From Phocoenobacter atlanticus (GTDB taxonomy: Bacteria > Pseudomonadota > Gammaproteobacteria > Enterobacterales > Pasteurellaceae): a stretch of DNA of 64,000 bases. Every line of letters begins with the position of its first letter. Positions within the stretch are counted from its first letter, which is position 1. The DNA is taken from NCBI RefSeq assembly GCF_030764225.1, contig NZ_JASAXH010000004.1, one strand, 5' to 3'. Positions 36,081-45,054 of the stretch are shown in pieces. Below the pieces are notes generated by a model. The model worked only from the letters and a program-made list of their open reading frames with translations, did not search any database and was not told where the DNA came from. The translations under genes and the position numbers were made by a program.

Positions 36081-36136
36081 ACAAGCGGTAGGATAAAGAT
36101 CAAAATTTGCAAATTTTTATCACTAAGTCACCGCTA
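36081..36136. repeat. Inverted pair of uptake signal sequences between gltB and gltD
   Basis: ACAAGCGGT (36081-36089) faces ACCGCTA (36130-36136) around AAAATTTGCAAATTTTT. It sits in the short gap between two genes that must be co-expressed. Confidence 0.75.
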
Positions 36137-36161
36137 TCACCAAATTAAAGTAGGAAAGAAT

Positions 36162-37571
36162 ATGACAAGACAAGGCAATATTTATCAATTTATCGATGTA
36201 AATCGTAATGATCCACCTAAAATTCCCTTAATACAAAGGAAAGAGGATTTTATTGAGATTTATGAAGTGTTTAGTGAACCACAGGCACAGTCCCAAGCAG
36301 ATCGTTGTTTAGCCTGTGGTAACCCTTATTGTCAACATAAATGCCCATTACATAATAATATTCCAGAATGGCTGAAACTAACCTATGAAGGGCGAATTAT
36401 TGAAGCAGCAGAATTGGCACACGAAACGAATACATTACCTGAAATTTGCGGACAAGTTTGTCCTCAAGATCGCTTATGTGAAGGAGCGTGTACTTTAAAT
36501 CCTGAATTTGGTGCCGTGACGATTGGCAGTATTGAAAAATATATCACAGAAACCGCCTTTGAAATGGGCTGGCGACCTCAAGTAAAAAACATTCCTCATT
36601 CAGGTAAAAAAGTCGCAGTAATTGGCTCAGGACCTGCTGGCTTAGGCTGTGCTGAGCAACTGATTAAAAATGGTGTGTCGGTCACGGTGTATGAACGTCA
36701 ACCTGAAATTGGCGGATTACTCACTTTTGGTATTCCATCATTTAAGTTAGAAAAAAGTGTGATGAGCCGTCGCCGTGAAATTTTTAGTGAAATGGGGATT
36801 GAGTTCAAATTGAATATTGAAATTGGAAAAGATATTCAGTTGGAGGAAATTGTCAATGACTATGATGCCGTTTTTTTAGGGATAGGGACGTATCAAAGTA
36901 TCAAAGCGAATATTCCTAATGAAGAGGCTCAAGGAGTCTATTCTGCCCTTCCTTTTTTGATTGGCAATACAAAGAATGTGATGAGCTTAGAGACCGACGA
37001 ATTTGTTTCATTACAAGGTAAGCGAGTGGTTGTGTTAGGTGGCGGTGATACGGCAATGGATTGTGTGCGTACTGCTATTCGTCAACAAGCAACGGAAGTG
37101 ATATGTGCTTATCGTCGTGATGAAACCAATATGCCGGGTTCTAAAAAAGAGTTTGTTAATGCAAAAGAAGAGGGGGTTAAATTTCAATTTAATGTACAAC
37201 CTACGGCAATTCAAACCAATGAAAAAGGTGAAGTAACAGGTATTGAAATTGTACATACCCAACTGGGAAAACCAGATAGTAGTGGTCGTCAGCGAGCTGA
37301 GATTGTGGAAGGCAGTGAAAAAATCATTGATTGTGATGTCGTGATTGTTGCCTTTGGTTTTTCTCCTTCAAAAATGTCTTTTTTAGAGCAAGTCAGTGTA
37401 AAAATAGATGATTACGGTAGAATTGAAGCAAAAGGAAATCATAAGCAACAAACATCCAATCAGAAAATTTTTGCAGGAGGAGATATTACCAGAGGTTCAG
37501 ATCTTGTTGTCACTGCGATCGCAGAAGGACGAGATGCCGCCCACTCTATTCTAGATTATTTAGAGGTATGA
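36162..37571 (+). CDS. gltD: Glutamate synthase small subunit GltD
   Basis: 469 residues. N-terminal 4Fe-4S ligands CLACGNPYCQHKCP and CGQVCPQDRLCEGAC, FAD-binding GSGPAGLGCA, and NADPH-binding GGGDTAMDC followed by YRRDETNMPG. Supplies electrons from NADPH to GltB. AGGAAA precedes the ATG. It lies 90 bases after gltB, across an uptake-signal pair, and is followed by a second such pair, so the pair may partly end the gltBD transcript. Confidence 0.97.
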   Translation: MTRQGNIYQFIDVNRNDPPKIPLIQRKEDFIEIYEVFSEPQAQSQADRCLACGNPYCQHKCPLHNNIPEWLKLTYEGRIIEAAELAHETNTLPEICGQVCPQDRLCEGACTLNPEFGAVTIGSIEKYITETAFEMGWRPQVKNIPHSGKKVAVIGSGPAGLGCAEQLIKNGVSVTVYERQPEIGGLLTFGIPSFKLEKSVMSRRREIFSEMGIEFKLNIEIGKDIQLEEIVNDYDAVFLGIGTYQSIKANIPNEEAQGVYSALPFLIGNTKNVMSLETDEFVSLQGKRVVVLGGGDTAMDCVRTAIRQQATEVICAYRRDETNMPGSKKEFVNAKEEGVKFQFNVQPTAIQTNEKGEVTGIEIVHTQLGKPDSSGRQRAEIVEGSEKIIDCDVVIVAFGFSPSKMSFLEQVSVKIDDYGRIEAKGNHKQQTSNQKIFAGGDITRGSDLVVTAIAEGRDAAHSILDYLEV

Positions 37572-37578
37572 TAAAAAA

Positions 37579-37634
37579 ACAAGCGGTCAGATAAACACAA
37601 AAATTTGCAAATTTTTGCATTAAAGTGACCGCTT
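37579..37634. repeat. Inverted pair of uptake signal sequences after gltD
   Basis: ACAAGCGGTCA (from 37579) and TGACCGCTTA (to about 37635) can form a 9-base stem around AAATTTGCAAATTT. The position at a gene 3' end suits a dual role as terminator. Confidence 0.75.
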
Positions 37635-37705
37635 ATTAACAAAGACTTGATTTTATTTACAATAATGAATAAATTATATTAAAACTAACCAATAAGGACG
37701 TAATT

Positions 37706-39118
37706 ATGTCAAATGCAGCAGTGCAAAATGTATTTAAATTAATCGAAGAAAATGAGATCAAATTTGTTCTTCTTCGTTTTACCAATATCCAAGGGAAAGA
37801 GCACGGCGTCTCTTTACCTATTAGTGCCGTAGATGAAGACCTTTTTGAAGAAGGTAAAATGTTTGATGGTTCATCAGTAGAAGGTTGGAAAGCTATTAAT
37901 AAAGCCGATATGTTATTAATGCCAATTGCAGAAAGTGCTGTTGTTGATCCTTTTGCTCAAATTCCAACGCTCTCTATTCGTTGTAGTGTTTATGAACCAA
38001 GTACAATGCAATCTTATGATCGTGATCCTCGTTCTATCGCAATGCGAGCAGAAACTTATTTGAAATCAACAGGTATTGCAGATAGCGTATTATTTGGACC
38101 AGAGCCTGAATTCTTCTTATTTGATGATGTACGTTTTAGTAATAAAATGAATGGCAATTCTTATGCGATTGATGATATTGAAGGGGCGTGGAATACCAAT
38201 AGAAAATATGAAGAGGGGAACAATGCTTATCGTCCTCTTGTTAAAGGAGGGTACTGTGCTGTAGCACCTAATGATACTGGACACGACATTCGTTCTGAAA
38301 TGTGTTTGTTATTAGAAGAAATGGGCTTAGTAATTGAAGCACATCACCACGAAGTCGCAACCGCAGGGCAAAATGAAATTGCCACTCAATTTAACTCCTT
38401 AGTATTAAAAGCAGATGAAACTCAAATTTATAAGTATGTGGTACAAAATGTCGCATTAGAACACGGTAAAACAGCCTGCTTTATGCCAAAACCATTAGCG
38501 GGTGATAATGGCTCAGGAATGCACTGTAATATGTCATTAAGTAAAGATGGACAAAATATCTTTATGGGGGATAAATATGCAGGTCTTTCAGAAACCGCAT
38601 TGTATTACATTGGTGGTATTATCAAACACGCCAGAGCATTAAATGCCTTTACTAACCCAACAACTAACTCATACAAACGTTTAGTTCCGGGTTTTGAAGC
38701 GCCAGTATTACTGGCGTACTCAGCAGGTAATCGTTCTGCTTCTATCCGTATTCCAGCGGTCACAAGCCCTAAAGCAACACGTATTGAAGCACGTTTCCCT
38801 GATCCATTAGCAAATCCATACTTAGCATTTTCTGCGTTATTAATGGCAGGGCTTGATGGAATTAATAATAAAATCCACCCAGGGGATGCAATGGATAAAA
38901 ATCTTTACGATCTTCCTCCAGAAGAGCTTAAAGGTATTCCAGCAGTAGCGGGTTCACTAGGTGAAGCATTAGACGCCCTTGAGCAAGATTATGAATTCTT
39001 AACTCAAGGTGGGGTATTCTCAAAAACCTTTATTGATACCTTTATTGAAATAAAACGTAAAGAAGTTGAGCGTTTGAATATGACCCCACATCCACTAGAA
39101 TTTGAAATGTATTATTAA
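37706..39118 (+). CDS. glnA: Glutamine synthetase GlnA (type I)
   Basis: 470-residue GS I-beta enzyme that makes glutamine from glutamate, ammonia and ATP. Conserved blocks: MFDGSSVEGW, GPEPEFFLFD, NEIATQFNSL, GDNGSGMHCN, TTNSYKRLVPGFEAP and the adenylylation site Tyr401 within NLYDLPPEE. AAGGACG precedes the ATG. Lying directly after gltBD, it completes the GS-GOGAT route as one chromosomal block; the two units are separated by the uptake-signal pair, and glnA probably has its own promoter in 37635-37705. Confidence 0.98.
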   Translation: MSNAAVQNVFKLIEENEIKFVLLRFTNIQGKEHGVSLPISAVDEDLFEEGKMFDGSSVEGWKAINKADMLLMPIAESAVVDPFAQIPTLSIRCSVYEPSTMQSYDRDPRSIAMRAETYLKSTGIADSVLFGPEPEFFLFDDVRFSNKMNGNSYAIDDIEGAWNTNRKYEEGNNAYRPLVKGGYCAVAPNDTGHDIRSEMCLLLEEMGLVIEAHHHEVATAGQNEIATQFNSLVLKADETQIYKYVVQNVALEHGKTACFMPKPLAGDNGSGMHCNMSLSKDGQNIFMGDKYAGLSETALYYIGGIIKHARALNAFTNPTTNSYKRLVPGFEAPVLLAYSAGNRSASIRIPAVTSPKATRIEARFPDPLANPYLAFSALLMAGLDGINNKIHPGDAMDKNLYDLPPEELKGIPAVAGSLGEALDALEQDYEFLTQGGVFSKTFIDTFIEIKRKEVERLNMTPHPLEFEMYY

Positions 39119-39145
39119 TTTTTATTTAACAAACAAAATAGTATT

Positions 39146-39210
39146 AACTCGTTGATAAATTTTATTTTAGCACTCACTTGCTATAGAAATTTATCAGCGA
39201 GTTATTGTTT
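39146..39210 (+). terminator. Probable terminator after glnA
   Basis: A 17-base stem (AACTCGTTGATAAATTT with AAATTTATCAGCGAGTT, one G-T pair) with a 24-base loop, followed by ATTGTTTTATAA. Confidence 0.6.
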
Positions 39211-39300
39211 TATAATGATTAGTCTGTTTTTATCTAACTTTTAACTTGCTTTTTATTTTATAGTCAGGTAACATTGCGAGGCTTTTCTGTTATGGAATAA

Positions 39301-39471
39301 GTCACTTGATGTAATCATTTATCAAGTGTCATTACAAATTTTGTAATGAAATATAAAATGTTTCCGATTTGGAAACTAAAGAGGTTAATCGTGCTCCCTT
39401 AAGTTTTTGATAGCTTAAGATTGGTAGTTCGGTTTTTTTATTAGCTAAATTTATAATGGAGCTCTGGTCTA
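39301..39471 (+). promoter_or_regulatory. S10 operon leader
   Basis: A run of hairpins ahead of rpsJ: CACTTGAT/ATCAAGTG, TCATTACAAA/TTTGTAATGA, GTTTCC/GGAAAC and CTTAAG/CTTAAG (39398-39419), then seven Ts at 39433-39439. GCTCC (39393-39397) can pair with GGAGC at the ribosome binding site (39458-39462). In E. coli ribosomal protein L4 binds the S10 leader to cause attenuation and translational repression; the structure here fits, but L4 control is inferred. Confidence 0.55.
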
Positions 39472-39783
39472 ATGCAGAACCAAAGAATCCGTATCCGCTT
39501 AAAAGCATTTGATCATCGTTTGATTGATCAATCAACAGCGGAGATCGTAGAAACGGCTAAACGTACTGGTGCACAGGTTCGTGGTCCAATTCCTTTACCA
39601 ACTCGTAAAGAGCGTTTTACTGTATTGATTTCTCCTCACGTAAACAAAGATGCACGTGACCAATATGAAATTCGTACACATAAACGTTTGGTTGATATTG
39701 TTGAGCCAACAGAAAAAACTGTTGATGCACTAATGCGTTTAGATCTAGCTGCTGGCGTTGATGTACAGATCAGTCTAGGTTAA
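39472..39783 (+). CDS. rpsJ: 30S ribosomal protein S10 (NusE)
   Basis: 103 residues starting [19 protein letters not shown], the canonical S10 N-terminus, with [16 protein letters not shown] in the loop. Component of the 30S head; as NusE it also joins NusB in antitermination. First gene of the S10 operon; GGAG ten bases before the ATG lies in a possible stem with the leader. Confidence 0.99.
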
Positions 39784-39809
39784 TTGGGAAATTTAAAGAG
39801 GTTATTACA

Positions 39810-40442
39810 ATGATTGGTTTAATCGGTCGTAAAGTTGGTATGACTCGTATCTTCACTGAAGATGGCGTTTCAGTACCAGTTACAGTTATCGAAATCGAAG
39901 CCAACCGTGTGACTCAAGTTAAAACCCTTGAAACAGACGGCTACTGTGCAATTCAAGTTACAACTGGTGCTAAAAAAGCAAGCCGAGTAACTAAGCCAGA
40001 AGCAGGTCATTTCGTAAAAGCAGGTGTTGAAGCTGGTCGCGGTTTATGGGAATTTCGTACTGAAGGTGAAACTCAAGAGTTCACTTTAGGACAAGAAATC
40101 AAAGTGGACATTTTCACAGATGTTCAAAAAGTAGATGTTACTGGTACATCAAAAGGTAAAGGATTTGCAGGCGGTGTTAAACGCTGGAACTTCCGTACTC
40201 AAGATGCTACTCACGGTAACTCTTTATCACATCGTGTTCTTGGATCGATTGGTCAATGCCAAACGCCAGGTCGTGTGTTTAAAGGTAAGAAAATGGCTGG
40301 ACACTTAGGGGCTGAACGTGTAACTGTTCAATCACTTGAAGTTGTTCGTGTAGATGCTGAACGTAACGTGCTATTAGTAAAAGGATCTGTTCCTGGTGCT
40401 ATTAATGGTAACGTTATTGTCAAACCAGCTGTTAAAGCATAA
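39810..40442 (+). CDS. rplC: 50S ribosomal protein L3
   Basis: 210 residues, early assembly protein of the 50S subunit whose long loop approaches the peptidyl transferase centre. IGLIGRKVGMTRIF at the N-terminus and SIGQCQTPGRVFKGKKMAGH in the loop, which carries the glutamine methylated by PrmB in E. coli. AAGAGG precedes the start. Confidence 0.99.
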   Translation: MIGLIGRKVGMTRIFTEDGVSVPVTVIEIEANRVTQVKTLETDGYCAIQVTTGAKKASRVTKPEAGHFVKAGVEAGRGLWEFRTEGETQEFTLGQEIKVDIFTDVQKVDVTGTSKGKGFAGGVKRWNFRTQDATHGNSLSHRVLGSIGQCQTPGRVFKGKKMAGHLGAERVTVQSLEVVRVDAERNVLLVKGSVPGAINGNVIVKPAVKA

Positions 40443-40457
40443 GTCTAGGAGATAGAG

Positions 40458-41063
40458 ATGGAATTAGTAACTAAAGATGCAGGAAGTGCATTGACTGTTT
40501 CTGAAACTACCTTCGGACGTGAGTTTAATGAAGCACTAGTTCATCAGGTAGTTGTTGCGTATGCAGCAGGTGCTCGTCAGGGAACTCGTGCACAAAAAAC
40601 TCGTGCTGAAGTGTCTGGTTCAGGGAAAAAACCTTGGCGTCAAAAGGGTACTGGTCGTGCTCGTGCAGGTAATGTTAAGTCGCCAATCTGGCGTTCTGGT
40701 GGTGTTACTTTCGCAGCTAAACCACAAGACCATAGTCAAAAAGTAAACAAAAAAATGTACCGTGGTGCAATCAAAAGCATTCTTTCTGAACTTCTTCGTC
40801 AAGAACGTTTAGTAGTTGTTGAAAAATTTGATGTAGATGCACCTAAAACGAAAGTTTTAGTACAAAAATTAAAAGAAATGGCATTAGACGATGTTTTAAT
40901 CATCACAGCAGAAGTAAGTGAGAATTTATTTTTAGCGGCTCGCAACTTATATAAAGTTGATGTACGTGATGTGCAAGGTATCGATCCAGTAAGCCTAATC
41001 GCTTTTGAAAAAGTGGTTATCACTACTGATGCTATTAAGCAAATTGAGGAGATGTTAGCATGA
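40458..41063 (+). CDS. rplD: 50S ribosomal protein L4
   Basis: 201 residues. The tunnel-reaching loop (KPWRQKGTGRARAGNVKSPIW) is intact. L4 is also the autogenous repressor of the S10 operon in gammaproteobacteria, acting on the leader before rpsJ. Its TGA overlaps the rplW start by four bases. Confidence 0.99.
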   Translation: MELVTKDAGSALTVSETTFGREFNEALVHQVVVAYAAGARQGTRAQKTRAEVSGSGKKPWRQKGTGRARAGNVKSPIWRSGGVTFAAKPQDHSQKVNKKMYRGAIKSILSELLRQERLVVVEKFDVDAPKTKVLVQKLKEMALDDVLIITAEVSENLFLAARNLYKVDVRDVQGIDPVSLIAFEKVVITTDAIKQIEEMLA

Positions 41064-41362
41064 TGCAAGAAGAACGTTTGCTAAAAGTGCTTAGAGCACC
41101 TCATATCTCTGAAAAAGCGACAAACAACGCAGAAAAAGCAAATACAATCGTATTCAAAGTTGCATTAGATGCTAATAAAGTAGAAATTGCAAATGCGGTT
41201 GAACAACTTTTCGAAGTTAAAGTGGATTCTGTGCGTACTGTGGTAGTTAAAGGTAAAACTAAACGCCGTGGTGCTAAAATGGGTCGTCGTAGTGACTGGA
41301 AAAAAGCTTATGTAACACTTGAAGAAGGCCAAGAATTGGACTTCGCAGGTAGTGCAGAGTAA
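41060..41362 (+). CDS. rplW: 50S ribosomal protein L23
   Basis: 100 residues starting MMQEERLLKVLRAPHISEKA. Located at the tunnel exit, docking site for trigger factor and SRP. Translationally coupled to rplD through the ATGA overlap. The second ATG is also possible; the first gives the length closest to E. coli. Confidence 0.98.
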   Translation: MMQEERLLKVLRAPHISEKATNNAEKANTIVFKVALDANKVEIANAVEQLFEVKVDSVRTVVVKGKTKRRGAKMGRRSDWKKAYVTLEEGQELDFAGSAE

Positions 41363-41380
41363 ACGGAGGAATAAAATATT

Positions 41381-42202
41381 ATGGCTATAGTAAAATGTAA
41401 GCCGACCTCCGCTGGTCGTCGTCACGTAGTTAAAATTGTTAACGCAGAGCTTCATAAGGGTAAACCTTATGCACCTCTTTTAGATACTAAATCTAAAACA
41501 GGTGGTCGTAATAATTTGGGTCGTATTACTACTCGTCACATCGGTGGTGGACATAAACAACACTATCGTATTATTGACTTTAAACGTAACAAACTTGATA
41601 TCGTTGGTACAGTTGAACGTTTAGAATATGATCCAAATCGTTCTGCGAATATCGCATTAGTGCTTTATAAAGATGGTGAACGTCGTTATATCTTAGCACC
41701 TAAAGGTCTTTCTGCAGGTGATCAAGTTCAAGCGGGTGTTTCAGCACCAATTAAAGCTGGTAATGCATTACCTATGCGTAATATTCCAGTAGGTACAACA
41801 GTACATAACGTAGAATTAAAACCTGGTAAAGGTGGTCAAATCGCACGTTCTGCTGGTACTTACGTACAAATTATTGCTCGTGAAGGTAATTATGTTACTT
41901 TACGTCTTCGCTCAGGTGAAATGCGTAAAGTATTAGCTGAGTGTTCTGCGACTATCGGTGAAGTAGGTAACTCAGAGCATATGCTTCGCGTCCTTGGTAA
42001 AGCTGGTGCAAGCCGTTGGAGAGGTATTCGTCCAACAGTTCGTGGTACAGCAATGAACCCTGTTGATCACCCACATGGTGGTGGTGAAGGTCGTAACTTC
42101 GGTAAACACCCAGTTACTCCTTGGGGCGTTCAAACCAAAGGTAAGAAAACTCGTCACAACAAACGTACAGATAAATATATTGTACGTCGTCGTGGCAAGT
42201 AA
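41381..42202 (+). CDS. rplB: 50S ribosomal protein L2
   Basis: 273 residues, the usual length. The highly conserved NPVDHPHGGGEGRNFGKHP block with the histidine important for peptidyl transferase activity is intact. Binds 23S rRNA domain IV and bridges the subunits. CGGAGG precedes the ATG. Confidence 0.99.
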   Translation: MAIVKCKPTSAGRRHVVKIVNAELHKGKPYAPLLDTKSKTGGRNNLGRITTRHIGGGHKQHYRIIDFKRNKLDIVGTVERLEYDPNRSANIALVLYKDGERRYILAPKGLSAGDQVQAGVSAPIKAGNALPMRNIPVGTTVHNVELKPGKGGQIARSAGTYVQIIAREGNYVTLRLRSGEMRKVLAECSATIGEVGNSEHMLRVLGKAGASRWRGIRPTVRGTAMNPVDHPHGGGEGRNFGKHPVTPWGVQTKGKKTRHNKRTDKYIVRRRGK

Positions 42203-42232
42203 TATTTTTTTAATTAAATAAAGAGGTAAGCC

Positions 42233-42508
42233 ATGCCACGTTCTCTCAAGAAGGGTCCTTTCCTTGACCTACACTTGTTGAAGAAGGTAGAGAAGGCGGT
42301 GGAAAGCGGGGATAAAAAACCAATTAAAACTTGGTCCCGTCGTTCAATGATCATTCCACAAATGATCGGATTGACCATCGCAGTCCATAATGGTCGTCAG
42401 CATGTTCCTGTGTTTATTTCCGATGAAATGATCGGTCATAAACTAGGTGAATTTGCCCCGACTCGTACATATCGCGGTCACGTCGCAGATAAGAAAGCTA
42501 AGAAATAA
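42233..42508 (+). CDS. rpsS: 30S ribosomal protein S19
   Basis: 91 residues beginning PRSLKKGPFLDLHLL, with TWSRRS and GHKLGEFAPTRTYRGH. Forms a complex with S13 in the 30S head near the A site. AGAGG precedes the start; 30 bases follow rplB. Confidence 0.99.
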   Translation: MPRSLKKGPFLDLHLLKKVEKAVESGDKKPIKTWSRRSMIIPQMIGLTIAVHNGRQHVPVFISDEMIGHKLGEFAPTRTYRGHVADKKAKK

Positions 42509-42518
42509 GAGGTAGAAG

Positions 42519-42851
42519 ATGGAAACAATAGCAAAACATCGTTACGCTCGTACTTCTGCACAAAAAGCTCGCTTAGTTGCTGATTTAATTCGCGGTAAAA
42601 GCGTTGCACAAGCATTAGAGATTTTAACTTACACTAATAAAAAAGCGTCAGATTTAGTGAAAAAAGTATTAGAATCTGCTATTGCAAATGCAGAGCATAA
42701 TGACGGTGCAGATGTCGATGATCTAAAAGTTGCGAAGATTTTTGTAGATGAAGGTCCTAGCATGAAGCGAGTAATGCCACGAGCAAAAGGTCGCGCAGAT
42801 CGTATTTTAAAACGTACTAGCCACATTACTGTGGTTGTGTCAGATCGTTAA
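42519..42851 (+). CDS. rplV: 50S ribosomal protein L22
   Basis: 110 residues, with the tunnel-constriction hairpin (GPSMKRVMPRAKGRADRI) where macrolide resistance mutations occur in other bacteria. No insertion or deletion is seen in the loop. Ten bases after rpsS. Confidence 0.99.
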   Translation: METIAKHRYARTSAQKARLVADLIRGKSVAQALEILTYTNKKASDLVKKVLESAIANAEHNDGADVDDLKVAKIFVDEGPSMKRVMPRAKGRADRILKRTSHITVVVSDR

Positions 42852-42868
42852 TCAGTAGGAGAATAGCA

Positions 42869-43576
42869 ATGGGTCAAAAAGTACATCCAAATGGTATTCG
42901 CCTTGGCATTGTTAAGCCTTGGAACTCTACTTGGTTCGCGAATACACAGGATTTCGCTGATAATTTAGAAGGCGATTTTAAAGTCCGTAAATATTTAAAC
43001 AAACAGTTAGCAAATGCTTCCGTTTCACGTATCACTATTGAACGTCCAGCAAAAAGCATTCGTGTAACTATTCACACAGCTCGCCCAGGTATCGTAATTG
43101 GTAAGAAAGGTGAAGATGTTGAAAAATTGAGAAGTGCAGTTGCGAAAATCGCAGGTGTTCCAGCTCAGATCAATATCGCTGAAGTGAAAAAACCAGAGCT
43201 AGATGCAAAATTAGTTGCAGATGGCATTGCTTCTCAACTAGAACGTCGTGTAATGTTCCGTCGTGCGATGAAACGTGCAGTACAAAACGCAATGCGTTTA
43301 GGTGCTAAAGGTATCAAAGTTGAAGTAAGTGGTCGTTTAGGTGGTGCAGAAATCGCACGTTCTGAGTGGTATCGTGAAGGTCGAGTGCCTCTACATACAC
43401 TTCGTGCAGATATCGATTACAACACTGCAGAAGCTCTCACAACATACGGTATTATCGGTGTTAAAGTGTGGATCTTTAAAGGTGAAGTTCTTGGTGGAAT
43501 GACTGCAGTGATGGAATCAGAAAAACAACCTGAAAAGCAGAAACCTCGCAAGGGTTCTCGCAAAGGTCGTAAATAA
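42869..43576 (+). CDS. rpsC: 30S ribosomal protein S3
   Basis: 235 residues. GQKVHPNGIRLG at the start, KH domain with VIGKKGEDVEKLR, and the basic tail KQKPRKGSRKGRK. Lines the mRNA entry site and contributes helicase activity with S4 and S5. AGGAG precedes the ATG. Confidence 0.99.
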   Translation: MGQKVHPNGIRLGIVKPWNSTWFANTQDFADNLEGDFKVRKYLNKQLANASVSRITIERPAKSIRVTIHTARPGIVIGKKGEDVEKLRSAVAKIAGVPAQINIAEVKKPELDAKLVADGIASQLERRVMFRRAMKRAVQNAMRLGAKGIKVEVSGRLGGAEIARSEWYREGRVPLHTLRADIDYNTAEALTTYGIIGVKVWIFKGEVLGGMTAVMESEKQPEKQKPRKGSRKGRK

Positions 43577-43588
43577 GGAGATCACTGA

Positions 43589-43999
43589 ATGTTACAACCA
43601 AAACGCACAAAATTCCGTAAAGTTCACAAAGGTCGTAATCGTGGACTTGCGGTTGGTACTGATGTAAGCTTCGGTACTTATGGTTTAAAAGCAGTTGGAC
43701 GCGGTCGTTTAACCGCTCGTCAAATCGAGGCAGCACGTCGTGCGATGACTCGTGCAGTTAAACGTCAAGGTAAAATCTGGATTCGTGTATTCCCAGATAA
43801 ACCAATTACTGAAAAACCACTAGAGGTCCGTATGGGTAAAGGTAAAGGTAACGTAGAGTACTGGGTAGCCTTAATCCAACCGGGTAAAGTATTATATGAA
43901 ATGGACGGTGTTCCAGAAGAAGTTGCTCGCCAAGCATTTGCATTAGCGGCAGCAAAACTTCCTATGAAAACCGCATTTGTAACTAAGACGGTGATGTAA
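43589..43999 (+). CDS. rplP: 50S ribosomal protein L16
   Basis: 136 residues beginning LQPKRTKFRKVHKGRNRG. The EVRMGKGKG loop contains the arginine hydroxylated by YcfD/RoxA in E. coli. Needed for the A-site side of the 50S. Its stop shares one base with the rpmC start (TAATG). Confidence 0.99.
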   Translation: MLQPKRTKFRKVHKGRNRGLAVGTDVSFGTYGLKAVGRGRLTARQIEAARRAMTRAVKRQGKIWIRVFPDKPITEKPLEVRMGKGKGNVEYWVALIQPGKVLYEMDGVPEEVARQAFALAAAKLPMKTAFVTKTVM

Positions 44000-44190
44000 T
44001 GAAAGCTCAAGAACTCCGTAGTAAAAGTGTTGAAGAGCTGAATGCTGAATTGGTTAACTTGTTAGGTGAGCAATTCAAGTTGCGTATGCAAGCAGCCACC
44101 GGTCAGCTTCAACAAACCCATCAGTTAAAAGAAGTGCGTCGTAGTATTGCACAAGTAAAAACTGTATTGACTGAAAAGGCGGGTGAGTAA
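43999..44190 (+). CDS. rpmC: 50S ribosomal protein L29
   Basis: 63 residues, two-helix coiled protein (ELRSKSVEELNAELVNLL) at the tunnel exit next to L23. Overlaps rplP by one base and directly abuts rpsQ, so the three are tightly coupled. Confidence 0.98.
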   Translation: MKAQELRSKSVEELNAELVNLLGEQFKLRMQAATGQLQQTHQLKEVRRSIAQVKTVLTEKAGE

Positions 44191-44451
44191 ATGACTGATA
44201 AAATTCGTACAGTACAAGGTAAAGTAGTTGGCGATAAAATGGATAAATCATTCACAATCGCAATTGAACGTACCGTAAAACATCCATTATATGGTAAGTT
44301 TATGCGTCGTACTACAAAACTTCACGTACACGATGAAAATAACGAAGCAAAAGTAGGTGATTTAGTTGAAATTAAAGAGTGTCGTCCACTCTCTAAAACT
44401 AAATCTTGGACTTTAGTTCGTGTAGTTGAGAAAGCAGTTATTGTTGACTAA
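44191..44451 (+). CDS. rpsQ: 30S ribosomal protein S17
   Basis: 86 residues, OB fold, with TVQGKVVGDKMDKS and HPLYGKFMRRTTKLHVHD. Early 16S rRNA binder. Last gene of the S10 operon, immediately followed by a strong terminator. Confidence 0.99.
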   Translation: MTDKIRTVQGKVVGDKMDKSFTIAIERTVKHPLYGKFMRRTTKLHVHDENNEAKVGDLVEIKECRPLSKTKSWTLVRVVEKAVIVD

Positions 44452-44471
44452 TTTCTAAACTATGAAAAAAT

Positions 44472-44506
44472 AAAAAGACCTAGCACTTGTGTTAGGTCTT
44501 TTTTTT
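44472..44506 (+). terminator. S10 operon terminator
   Basis: AAAAAGACCTA and TAGGTCTTTTTTTT form a strong hairpin with an eight-T tail, 20 bases after rpsQ. Confidence 0.9.
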
Positions 44507-44571
44507 ATTTTTGAATTCCATTAATTATAGAAAAAAGCGGTTACATTCTCTACGCTTTTTACAAATTTGAG

Positions 44572-44601
44572 TTGTTATTTATAGAGAAGTAGTGATATAA
44601 T
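44572..44601 (+). promoter_or_regulatory. spc operon promoter
   Basis: TTGTTA (44572-44577), an 18-base spacer, and a perfect TATAAT (44596-44601), 71 bases before rplN. The leader can form a hairpin CTTATCC/GGGTAAG (about 44609-44630) and a second GTCCC/GGGT stem. Confidence 0.75.
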
Positions 44602-44672
44602 GCTCCACCTTATCCTATTACTAGGGTAAGTTCGTCCCGGAAGGGTGTTTTTTAATTTAGCGGAGCACTAAT

Positions 44673-45044
44673 ATGATCCAAGAACAGACTATGCTTGATG
44701 TTGCTGATAATTCAGGAGCTCGCCGCGTAATGTGTATCAAGGTTCTAGGTGGATCGCACCGTCGTTACGCTGCAGTAGGTGACATCATTAAAATTACCGT
44801 AAAAGAAGCAATTCCTCGTGGTAAAGTAAAAAAAGGTGATGTGTTAAAAGCAGTTGTGGTGCGCACCAAGAAGGGTGTTCGTCGCCCAGATGGAGCAGTT
44901 ATTCGCTTCGATGGTAATGCTTGTGTAGTATTAAACAATACAACTGAGCAACCTGTCGGTACTCGTATTTTTGGTCCTGTGACTCGTGAACTTCGTTCTG
45001 AGAAGTTTATGAAGATCATCTCTTTAGCACCAGAAGTACTGTAA
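44673..45044 (+). CDS. rplN: 50S ribosomal protein L14
   Basis: 123 residues starting MIQEQTMLDVADNSGARR. Sits at the intersubunit face and binds L19 and RsfS. First gene of the spc operon; CGGAG precedes the ATG. Confidence 0.99.
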   Translation: MIQEQTMLDVADNSGARRVMCIKVLGGSHRRYAAVGDIIKITVKEAIPRGKVKKGDVLKAVVVRTKKGVRRPDGAVIRFDGNACVVLNNTTEQPVGTRIFGPVTRELRSEKFMKIISLAPEVL

Positions 45045-45054
45045 GGAGAATAAA

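Noticed and set aside
44602..44666. GCTCC/GGAGC pair hiding the rplN ribosome binding site
   Set aside because: The upstream arm overlaps the -10 box edge, so it would not be in transcripts from the local promoter; only read-through RNA could form it.
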